Positions 55,740-64,000 of a stretch of DNA of 64,000 bases are shown one piece after another (position 1 is the stretch's first letter; every line of letters begins with the position of its first letter). The notes beneath the pieces were generated by a model. It had not been told where the DNA came from. It was given only the letters and a program-made list of their open reading frames with translations, and searched no databases. A program made the position numbers and the translations under genes. Source of the DNA: Haematobia irritans (Eukaryota > Arthropoda > Insecta > Diptera > Muscidae); contig NC_134400.1 of NCBI RefSeq assembly GCF_050003625.1, forward strand, positions 61,318,241-61,382,240, written 5' to 3'.

Positions 55740-56164
55740 TGTGTGGACATGTGTTTTGTTTATCATTTTGGCATTATTTTTTTCTTGGTTCGTTAAAAGA
55801 AATCAGGGGTCTTCATAAAAATAACGAAAGGGCACTATACTCTTTTTAGAGTTGGGACAGTAAAATGAAATAAGGAGGAAATAGTGAAAAATTACACAGT
55901 AAAATGTAAAAAAACAAACTTTAGTTCCTCTTTATTAAAAAGTAGTCCACGAGGAGTTGACGGACACCATCAAATATAAAAGAGGGCATTAAGTTCGAGT
56001 TTTACAGCTAAAACAATTTAAAAAGTTTATTTTCTTTAAAATGAATTATTAAAGAAAAATAAAAGGAATTTTAGAGCGATGGTGTTAAATGCTAGTAAAA
56101 AACTGTTCACTCCTAAATAAATTTATGTTTATATTGTAAAATTATGTATGTATGTTTATACTCG
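55740..56164. other. Unassigned AT-rich sequence
   Basis: About 420 bp; nothing recognised. Confidence 0.4.
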
Positions 56165-56437
56165 ACTCCACGTTCTTCTTTTGTTAGTTTTTGAATTCCT
56201 TCCAAATTTTAAAGTTTTGTACAAAAACAGTTTTTTATTACAAGATTGTTATTTTTGCAATAAAAAATAATATTTTATCCAAAAATCAGTCAATTTCGTT
56301 TATATCAAGCACTGTTACTGACTATAAATCTTTAATAACGCACATTTCGAAGTTTCATTTAAAAAAAAAATTAATATAGTATAAATATAAATGTGTAAAT
56401 TAAAAAAAAAAAAAAAAAACAAAAAAAAAAAATGTTC

Positions 56438-56509
56438 GGTCGGAGCAGGGATTGAACCCACGACCCTTTGCATGCAAGGCAGACATGCTAACCACTGCTC
56501 CACGTAGCA
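56438..56509 (-). ncRNA. tRNA-like module 1 of family G, copy 3
   Basis: Minus strand: GCTACGTGGAGCAGTGGTT, AGCATGTCTGCCTTGCATG, TCGTGGGTTCAATCCCTGC, then TCCGACCGAACA. This is the copy closest to the SINE head (GGTTAGCATGCCCGCCTTG; CGACCGAACA), tying family G to the SINE. T-arm GTGGG/CCTGC pairs; the acceptor stem does not. Confidence 0.68.
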
Positions 56510-56622
56510 AACAAATGTATGTTGCTGTTAAATAATGTTATGTTTGCATAGGCTCGTGGGCGCTGCAAACTATGCTACATAAATGTAACTTAAAACGATA
56601 ATTATCTACTGGTGACTATAAC

Positions 56623-56695
56623 AGCTACGTAGCCCAGTGGATAGTGTGTTGGCTTACAAACTGTATGGTCCTCGGTTCGATTCTCCGTGCAGGCG
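56623..56695 (+). ncRNA. tRNA-like module 2 of family G, copy 3
   Basis: GCTACGTAGCCCAGTGGATAG, TTGGCTTACAAACTG, CTCGGTTCGATTCTCCG. Spacing from module 1 is 113 bp, as in the other copies. Confidence 0.65.
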
Positions 56696-57002
56696 AAAGG
56701 TAAAATTTAAAAAATTTATAAAAGTGAATAATTTCTTCAACATTATTTGTATTACAGAGAAAGGTGCCAATAACTAAAAAAATTCGTGGAAGTGAAAATT
56801 ACGAGTATGTTAGGGAATGAGCACAATCGTGTTTGGGAAAAATTCTTCCAAGCATATAATATTTTTGGCTCAAAATGCTTCCAAACATATAATATGTTCA
56901 CATAAAACAAACATATTAATGTTTCGGCAGTATGCAATAATATATGTGCTTCCTGCAAAATATGTTTGGTACATATGTTAAAGAAGCGATTTTTTTTGAG
57001 GG

Positions 57003-57715
57003 TGTGAAGAAGTAAGGTCCAATGATGCCACCAGCTCATAAATAACAGCAAATTGTGGATTTTTCTGGATGAATTGGTAGCTTTTGCAATGATTCTGACT
57101 GATCTTCATTCCAAGAAGCGCGCGATGAACTTTCTTAACCCTTTAACTACCGAAATAATGCTAATGTCATAAACTTTAATTTGTCCTCTATTTTTACTTG
57201 TATTAACAGCATGTAGACTAAAAATTTTAATTCTGAGGACCTACCTCAATTACTTCAAGAGCTATATGAGTTTGTTCTGAAAACTCGATTCTTGAATTGT
57301 GGCCAAATAGTTCTATGAAAATAAGCGCTATTTTACCTATTATACCTATCAAAGTGTGAGAAAAAATACAAAAAAACCGAAAAAATATCAGCTATAGTTT
57401 TTGTACGAATGTCCATTTACTAGAGACATACAGTAGAAAAATTGACTCAAAATTTCGTAATTTTCGTTTATTGATAAAGAAGCTAATAAAAATGCATTTA
57501 GTGCTCACCAATATGGAAAATATTTATAGGTTATTTAGATTAAAGCCTCTACTTTAAAATAACATCGAGAAATAAATCGAAACTAAATGGAGAAATAGAG
57601 TTCGGTGTCGTTTTTCTAATATCCTCCTATGTGGACATCGGTTAACAGAGAACACATTTTGGTGATAAAATTCAATAATTCGCAAGCGTTGTTCGTTTGT
57701 TTTCGCATCTTTTCT
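57003..57715 (-). pseudogene. DD41D mariner transposase relic
   Basis: 57,005-57,125 matches the intact 46-47 kb transposase gene (GGTCCAATGATGCCACCAGC; TTTTCTGGATGAATTGG; CTGATCTTCATTCCAAG), and 57,650-57,700 matches its N-terminal end (GATAAAATTCAATAATTCGC; AAGCGTTGTTCGTTTG). The part between is deleted or replaced by a piggyBac-like MITE. Clearly dead and older than the intact copy. Confidence 0.7.
57139..57641. mobile_element. piggyBac-like MITE, copy 1
   Basis: TTAA at 57,135-57,138 followed by CCCTTTAACTACCGAAAT; at the right GTGGACATCGG then TTAA at 57,642-57,645. TTAA flanks and CCCTTT ends are the piggyBac signature. About 503 bp; the right end lacks the last 11 bp of the repeat. 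It is the reverse complement of copy 2 for most of its length. Confidence 0.78.
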
Positions 57716-57914
57716 TCCAGACAAGCCTCTTCAAAGCCAAAAGCAATTGTCAAACCATATGTCAAACCATATTTTATGTAATACGGAATTATTATCTGAA
57801 AATTAAAAATATTATACTACATATTATTAATATGTTTATACGGGCTAATTGGAAAGGAAAATTGAGGAATTGTTATTATTAAATCTCAATTTAATTAATT
57901 AATTGAATTATTAA

Positions 57915-58433
57915 CCCTTTCACTACCGATGTCCACTTAGAAGGACATTCGAAAAAGACACCAAATTCGATTTCCCATTTAGCTTCGATTTATTTCTCGA
58001 TGTTATTTTAAAGTAATAAGGCTTTAATCTAAATAAACTATAAATTTTTTTCCATATTGGTGAGCACTAAAATACATTTTTATAAACTTCTTTAACAATA
58101 AACGAAAAATACGAAAATTTTAGACAATTTCTCTGCTGTATGTTTCTAGTAAATGGACATTTATACAAAACCTATAGCTGATACCTTTACGGGTTCTTTT
58201 TTGTATTTTTTCTCACACTTTGAAAGATATTATAGGCTAAATAGCGCTTATTTTCGTAAAGCCATTTGGTCACAACTCAAGAATCAGGTTTTCAGAACAA
58301 GCTCCTATAGCTCTTGAAGTAATTGATGTAGGTTCTCAAAATTACAATTTTTGTTGTACATGCTGTTAGTACAAGTAAAAACAGAAGAAAAATCAAAGTT
58401 TTTAATATAAGGTTTATTTCGGTAGAGAAAGGA
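57915..58433. mobile_element. piggyBac-like MITE, copy 2
   Basis: TTAA at 57,911-57,914, then CCCTTTCACTACCGATGTCC; right end the complement of TCCTTTCTCTACCGAAATAA, then TTAA at 58,434-58,437. 519 bp, no transposase. Confidence 0.85.
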
Positions 58434-58643
58434 TTAAGTTATTGAAAAAATGTCATATACGCACAAGCAAAACTCCAATTTCCATAGACTTTAATCTAGA
58501 TCTAGCGGAGAAGATGATTAATTTTGAGTCTTATATTCTAACTTCTTATGCGAATTATTCTTCCCAAATTGAACCATTTTTTTATACTTTTGAATGGTTA
58601 GCGACAATGAATTCTATAAAAATGTATATTTTCATATTAACCC

Positions 58644-58855
58644 CCATTTTCATGAAGCTCCGTTAGTGCTACGTTAGCTAACGAACTTTTAAACCGTGAT
58701 ATCTACATATCTGTCATCTTGCGTATATATTCCATATGCCAGTTAGAAACTTAACTGCTGAAAATTTTTCAGTTAAAGTTAACCGGAGAAAAGATATTTC
58801 TATTTTTCTTTCTGTTAACTGGGAGTTAAAGCCTAACGGAGCTACATGAAAGTGG
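58644..58855. mobile_element. 212-bp MITE with inverted ends
   Basis: CCATTTTCATGAAGCTCCGT at the left, and on the other strand CCACTTTCATGTAGCTCCGT at the right. The interior has GTTAACTGGGAGTTAA and AGTTAAAGTTAACC palindromes. No target duplication was found. Confidence 0.7.
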
Positions 58856-58889
58856 CCGTAAAAAATACCTCTTAATTTGGAGTAAACAC

Positions 58890-59400
58890 TAGAGGTGTGC
58901 GCGTGACTGAAATTTTACTCACACTCACGCACATTCAAGAAGTAAAATGTTTATTCACGCAAGCTCACGCACGATACGTGGTAGCCAATCCCACTCACGC
59001 ACATTCACGAAAAGAAAACCAGTACTCACGCACGTTCACGAACGAACTACTTTTAAAGACTGACGCTCACGCACGATTCACGACAATTCTCGGCATTCAC
59101 GCGACTCACGACAATTTCCAAACGGAAATCAGCAAAGGTAACAAAATTCAAAAATAGAATATAATTCGAAAGCTAAATTAATTTCAGTTAACATACGAGT
59201 ATGAATTAAATCTTGATATTTTTCGTGAGTGTGATTTTGCAGAAATTTTATTCACGCACATTCACGAGCCAATTTTATTTCTCACGCACGCTCACATACG
59301 ACATATTTATTTTAGTCCCATTCACGCACATTCACGAGAGTTGATTTGGATTTTGTTCACGACTCACGTGATTGACGCGTGAGTCACGCCCACACCTCTA
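58890..59400. mobile_element. hAT-like MITE packed with CACTCACGCA repeats
   Basis: Ends TAGAGGTGTGCGCGTGAC and, on the other strand, TAGAGGTGTGGGCGTGAC, one mismatch in 18. Flanked by GTAAACAC at 58,882-58,889 and 59,401-59,408, an 8-bp duplication as for hAT. The inside is a loose array of CACTCACGCACATTCACGA-type motifs in both orientations. 511 bp. Confidence 0.88.
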
Positions 59401-59589
59401 GTAAACACACATTCTTGATTGGTAGAAGATGTCGCCAAACATATTTTATTGATAGGATCAAAACGTTTCCGAACATATTACGAGTTCACATAAAGCAAGC
59501 ATCATAATGTTTCGCAAGTATGCAAAAGTATACATACTTCCCACATAATATGACATTCGATAGAGAAGCAGTTTTTAGCACATACTCTC

Positions 59590-60700
59590 GAAATAGTCTG
59601 CGACGAGATTGAATATAATTGGCGGAATCACGAACAATGATGGATAAAGGGGAGACGGTGTATGTATGCACGCCACAACAATCCATGATCGTATACCTGA
59701 TGTGGCCATAGCTGCCTGCCGTGTGTCCCATTCTGACGCCAGTAAGATGGTCCTGGGGAATGGGACCCCAGAACAGATCCCAGAGGGATATAACTGCTAT
59801 ATCGATGGATCGAAAATGGGTGAGAGAACGGGACTGGGCAAGTATGTGGAGGACCCAGAGCCGAGGTCCAATCCCGATTACCGGACCTCATGTGTAAAAT
59901 GGCTCAGAAATAACACGAGACCACAAAACTTTAACATTTGAACAGATTGGCAGAGGTCAATGAAGGCAATATCAGACATCATGGATCGATCGTGGATTAG
60001 AATGCAAAAGAATGATGAATGTAATGGCAAATGAACTGGCGATAAGACGTAAATACAATGGGGTTACACAGACAAGCAAATGACTGGAGAACAAGCCAAG
60101 GAGAGAAGGACGACAGTCAGAAGGGCTTTGGGAATAATGATCGAGCACCTAGAAGTGAGAGCACATCTGCGCCGAATATGAGCAGCAGATGATGGTGCAC
60201 CTTTTCCACTGCCCTGCAATATCGGTGAAGAGGTGATTCGGGCCCTGGCTCTGCTTGGAAGGTTAGGTTAGGTTAGGTTATGTGGCAGCCCGATGTATCA
60301 GGCTCACTTAGACTATTCAGTCCATTGTGATACCACAGTGGTGAACTTCTCTCTTATCATTGAGTGCTGCCCGATTCCATGTTAAGCTCAATGACAAGGG
60401 ACCTCCTTTTTATAGCCGAGTCCGAACGGCGTTCCACATTCCAGTGAAACCACTTAGAGAAGCTTTGAACCACTCAGAAATGTCACCAGCATTACTGAGG
60501 TGGGATAATCCACCGCTGAAAAACTTTTTGGTGTTCGGTCGTAGCAGGAATCGAACCCACGACCTTGTGTATGCAAGGCGGGCATGCTAACCATTGCACC
60601 ACGGTGGCTCTCCTTGGAAACAGGGACTGGAAACAAATAAGTGAAATCCCTGAAATAATAGAAGGATACGATGCACGTAGAAAAGGAGAACGACGGTGAA
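59590..60700 (+). pseudogene. LINE RNase H-region relic, split by a SINE
   Basis: 59,666-59,941 reads YNCYIDGSKMGERTGLGKYV with the first RNase H acidic residue. Further on are relics of an RNase H core, then, across the SINE, ALALLG / NRDWKQISEIPEIIEGYD near 60,614-60,670, a typical LINE C-terminus. Several stops and frame changes; no reverse transcriptase. It is a different LINE family from the one at 21 kb. Confidence 0.65.
60261..60605 (-). mobile_element. Full-length tRNA-derived SINE with target duplication
   Basis: 345 bp. The minus-strand 5' head is ACCGTGGTGCAATGGTTAGC, CTTGCATACACAAGG, TCGTGGGTTCGATTCC and CGACCGAACACC (A- and B-box, anticodon stem CCTTG/CAAGG). The body contains GGTTTCACTGGAATGTGG, CGGACTCGGCTATAAAAAGG and ATCACAATGGACTGAATAG. 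The tail CTAACCTAACCTAACC is at 60,261. Flanks GGCTCTGCTTGGAA (60,247-60,260) and GGCTCTCCTTGGAA (60,606-60,619) are a 14-bp duplication with one mismatch. It would be transcribed by Pol III and moved by a LINE; its 3' 60 bp match the LINE at 21.2 kb. Confidence 0.88.
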
Positions 60701-60856
60701 CATAGGACATTTTTGTGTCAAAAATGTTGTTTTATCGGCAAACATATCCATGGTTTCCAAAAGCAGATACGTACATAATTTTCGAGAAAATAACATTTTT
60801 GCGACAAAAATGTTAAACAAATAAGATTTGAGGTGACCATATTCCTTCTCTGGGTG
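60701..60856. mobile_element. Family E MITE, right half
   Basis: From about GGACATTTTTGTGTCAAAAA to ATATTCCTTCTCTGGGTG; the left arm is missing or replaced. Confidence 0.65.
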
Positions 60857-60871
60857 TGGGAGGAAGATGTT

Positions 60872-61105
60872 AAGGCCGACACACAATGAACGCGCTGCTC
60901 AATTCTTCGATTATTTCTTTGCCGCGAAAAAAGTTAAAACGTTCATAATTATATGATATATAAATATAAGCTTGGCGCCGAAGCGTAAAAATAAGTTAAA
61001 TAAATTTTAACTTTTTCTGCAATAGGCTGTTTTGCTTTTGACGTTAAAAACATTTGTTGCTTCCAGGTTTGCATAGACCTGCTTTTTTCAGTGTGTCGGC
61101 CTTTA
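60872..61105. mobile_element. MITE with AAGGCCGACACAC ends
   Basis: TAAGGCCGACACACAATG at the left, and on the other strand TAAAGGCCGACACACTG at the right; 234 bp. No target duplication identified and no gene. Confidence 0.65.
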
Positions 61106-62979
61106 GATCACAAAATAAGCCGAATAGTGGCTTATATGAATGACAGCAGACATGAGACAGGGCAACCTGAATCCTCTTTTCAACCTAACCTTACCTATGG
61201 TGAAGTAAACAAATATGTTTAGCTCAAAATTAAACTCCCAACGCGAAGTTGTTTCTTCAGTGTTACAGTAAAATCCATTATTTACTTTTTTTGCTTGTAT
61301 ATAGTAAATACGAAGTCGGAGCCGGAGTCGGAGTCTTGGAGTCGGAGTCTGAAGATTTTGCTGGAGTCGGAGCCGGAGTCGTAAAAATTTTGCTCGACTC
61401 CGACTCCGGCGAAACAAAATTTGAAAAACACTTCATATCTTTGTAACTAAAGAAATATTTCGACAAATTAGATTCCATTAGGGGTTTTAATCGAAAAACG
61501 AAGTACTGGATTTCAGGCCATTCAAAGTGTATTTATATGGGTGAAATTTCACGATGATATAAATAGTAGGTTTTACTAGAATATGGGCTGAATTGATCAA
61601 TTGTATTGTCCATTTTTAACATATTAAACTACGGATTTATGACCCTATATATAGTCTTGATAAAGGTACAATTTTAAGGCAATATAGCAGTAGAACCTAA
61701 CGTTCTTTTTTGGCAGGCATGTCGAGTTCGAAGATGGGTCATACTGGACAATTTTATGATACAGCACTTACATATAAACACATCTTCCTATTTGGTTTAC
61801 GAAATTTTTCCCAGTCTAAAATTTTCATAAGATTTGTCAGAAATTTTGAATTTAGAGTTGATTTGAGATCCATAAACAAATGCGGAAAATTCCCGTCGGC
61901 CCATATTTTGTATATGGAGATAATTACTTGAGAAATCTCCATATACACCCGATGTCCTTGGCAGCTATAATTTTAAATTAAACCTCTGTCAAACTGCCAT
62001 CTGAGCCGGTCTTTTGGGAGAAAGTTTGTTTCATCAAAGCCATTCGAAATTCTTTACATTAAATTGATGGCCTCTAATGTCCATAGATGTTTCACCATTT
62101 TACTTCTATAGAAACAATATTCGTAACTGTCATTTGTTTTATGGTAGTGGTTATTTAAAATTCCGCCTATCCTAATTTATGGCAGTTTATGTTTGTTTTA
62201 TATATCCGAGTATATTACGAGTATATTTTTTAACATCTAAACTTTCTGTCTGATTATCCCGACATTTTGATGTTTGTGTATTTTTCGTTTTTATGTAGAT
62301 TTATTTTTTATAAAATGCCTAAATAGACCAATACCAGGAAGCTTACCCAGCAAAAACTCTCATTACCCGGTAATCTTGTAGGTAAGCCTATTTAAAAATT
62401 AATAACCACTTATTAATTGGCATCGCTTCGGATTACATTTACATACGCATGTCCTAGGAGGAAAGTACTTCTCCCCAGGCATACTTTCAGCCATAAAATA
62501 AGTAGTGCATTTAAAGCATATAATCACCTAATATGTAATGACTTATTCGTAGATACACCAAAGCTTGCAAAATAGCCACTTATTGTCTCAGGCAACCAAA
62601 TCTCGAAAATATTGATTTCTATCGCCGATTACAATGGATCAAAATATGGCGAGTGGTGCTGTAATAGGAGAACTACTTGAATAGAAATAGAATATTGTAT
62701 AAATAAACAAAAAATCTAATAAATAATCTAAATAAGATTACACTCAAATTAATGTCAACACTTAAAATAGAAATAAATGTAGGTTGTTTAAGGGAGTTGG
62801 ATTCGTGAATTACGTTATAATATATCCAATAGCCAATTCACATAAGGTTCGAAATCTACTAAAAGTGGATTTTAAGTCTTTTTTATAAGGCAAATGGCAT
62901 TTGAAATTTAGTTTAAGCACATTTTGGAAGTGTAATGTCAATGAGGTATAAGAAAGCATTTATTTAAAACATAATATGA
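61106..62979. other. Unassigned, mostly single-copy, with a GGAGTC microsatellite
   Basis: Apart from the hexamer array at 61,312-61,412, nothing is recognised in 1.9 kb. Open frames are under 105 codons and those near 61.3 kb follow the microsatellite. Confidence 0.4.
61312..61412 (+). repeat. (GGAGTC)n/(GGAGCC) hexamer array
   Basis: CGGAGCCGGAGTCGGAGTC and variants, ending in the complementary CTCGACTCCGACTCCGGCG, so the array is partly palindromic. A similar array lies at 63,786-63,868. Confidence 0.9.
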
Positions 62980-62987
62980 TAATGTCA

Positions 62988-63157
62988 ATCTGGTTGGTTC
63001 AGCGAAGAAAAATAATCGAGAAGGTTCAGCGGTTAAAACTAGAAGTGCCCATATGTAATAGGTACTTTTAGTTAATGTGGTATCACAATGGACTGAATAG
63101 TCTAAGTGAGCCTGAATCTTAATCGGGCTACCACTTTAACCTAACCTTAACCTAACC
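62988..63157 (+). mobile_element. LINE 3' end, 170 bp, with target duplication
   Basis: ATCTGGTTGGTTCAGCGAAG to CTTAACCTAACC. Flanked by TAATGTCA at 62,980-62,987 and 63,158-63,165. It is the sense orientation of the LINE 3' end found reversed at 12.5, 21.2 and 24.3 kb, severely 5'-truncated. Confidence 0.85.
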
Positions 63158-64000
63158 TAATGTCATTAAACACAATTATTATGAAATATTTGTGATAAAA
63201 AATTCTTAACGGAAAAATCTTCAGAATTACTGTTACATTACATATTCTTTTTGATTTTTTATGTAATTGCTCGATTATGTGAATAATTATATTAACTACA
63301 ACTGCCTACAAATTTGAGAATAACAATTCGAAAATTACCGAGAAGTATATATTTTTGTCATTACAAGTTAGTCATTATAACTCGCCGCAATGTAATGCAA
63401 CGTGTAATGACAGCGTTACTCCTGGTAATGTCAATTGTAATGAGATGTGGTTACCTAGTTTTTGCTGGGTAATTATTTTTTGAAATTTTGTGTTTTTATA
63501 ACTTCATATTCTGGAGATTGTTACCCATACCCATACCCATATTTTGATGTGGTCTCTATATAGCCTTGTGTCGTATTTTAATTGGCCCGAAATTAAAATG
63601 TAGAGTTCCCTACACCCCTAAAATTCTAAGATTTGTCGTCGTGTCGTATCAAAAATTAGAGTTCTTTGTGACATATAAACACATATGGCAAAATAGAATA
63701 CTTAAATCGGTCTATTTTGGGAACACTACACCTTACAATTACAATTGGAATACTGTTAAAATGAGATTTAGGTAGATCACCTGGAGACGACTCCGGAGTC
63801 GGAGTCGAAGCTAATAAGAAATGCTGGAGTCGGAGCCGGAGTCGAGCAAAATTGACTCGACTCCGCAGCCCTGATCACATCTATTGGATAATGTAGCGAA
63901 TATGGAAGAAGGTGGCAAACATCAATCAAGAACTCAATAACTTTTCTCGGAAATGATTCTTGGAATATTTCGTTTAGCTTCAAGACACACCAAAATTATC
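63158..64000. other. Unassigned sequence with a second GGAGTC array
   Basis: ACCCATACCCATACCCATA microsatellite at 63,522-63,541 and a (GGAGTC)-type array at 63,786-63,868 with the complementary GACTCGACTCC beside it. No gene recognised. Confidence 0.45.

Larger units (their letters stand above)
56165..57002. mobile_element. Family G element, copy 3 (diverged)
   Basis: Same order as copy 1: left arm (TTCTTTTGTTAG...), module 1 on minus, spacer with GGCTCGTGGGCGCTGCAAAC, module 2 on plus, right arm to TTTTTTTTGAGGGTG at 57,002. The outer arms differ more than the tRNA-like modules. It contains a 30-bp A-rich run at 56,400-56,432. Confidence 0.75.

Noticed and set aside
60261..60281. GGTTAGGTTAGGTTA as a telomere-type repeat
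   Set aside because: It is the (CCTAA)n tail of a SINE with target duplication; higher Diptera do not use a short telomerase repeat.
61103..61478. Serine/proline/arginine-rich protein frames
   Set aside because: They are readings of the GGAGTC microsatellite in different frames.

Overview
This window is AT-rich animal DNA made almost entirely of transposable-element (TE) copies and relics. I see no convincing host gene exon. The repeat content points to a calyptrate, probably muscid, fly. There are many DINE-1/mini-me-type elements with GTCC/GTCT microsatellites, a dead mariner whose reading frames and ends match Himar1 (the irritans-subfamily mariner first taken from horn fly), an intact DD41D mariner, insect-type LINEs and a tRNA-derived SINE. 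The species is an inference; I would guess Haematobia or a close relative.

Layout. 0-8 kb: a Penelope-like relic with a GIY-YIG remnant, a 3.2 kb GATGA-rich inverted-repeat element split by a dead Himar1-like mariner, then DINE-type elements. 8-21 kb: unassigned DNA and several families of TA-target MITEs with CAC...GTG ends, plus a three-layer SINE/LINE nest at 12.3-12.9 kb. 21-26 kb: a LINE with a chimeric ORF, a second LINE copy with a SINE inside it and a perfect 39-bp palindrome at its 5' end, and a full-length 1.1 kb element (family F). 26-34 kb: a DINE copy, a jockey-type LINE relic, a triple nest (family F holding family G holding a retro-insert), and a LINE ORF1 with a DUF4780-like domain. 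34-47 kb: unassigned DNA, MITEs and three DINE copies, the last holding both a family G element and the intact DD41D mariner. 48-56 kb: a DINE cluster with a 1.4 kb TA-target element, then a 2.85 kb TA-target element carrying a tandem array of small exons. 56-64 kb: the third family G copy, a mariner relic, two piggyBac-like MITEs, a hAT-like MITE, a LINE relic with a full-length SINE, and unassigned DNA.

The most interesting material is in three non-autonomous TA-target elements that look as if they carry spliced transcription units. Family F (22,783-23,893 and 31,021-33,017) shows two exons around a short intron, with an Inr plus correctly spaced DPE in one copy. The 52,892-55,737 element has four near-periodic penultimate-type exons, each ending in the same phase at GTAAGT, plus a final exon pair that recurs at 16.7-17 kb with coding-like differences. 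The 50,591-51,992 element has an intron-like segment. They resemble Pack-type TIR elements that captured genes, but the origin of the cargo is unknown.

A second novelty is family G, seen three times. Each copy carries two different tRNA-like Pol III modules arranged back to back about 114 bp apart and facing outward, and one of them is the same lineage as the head of the local SINE. That SINE also shares its 3' end and (CCTAA)n tail with the local LINE, which suggests a SINE-LINE partnership.

Everything here was read by eye. TIR and exon boundaries, and especially the identities of degraded elements, should be treated as proposals.
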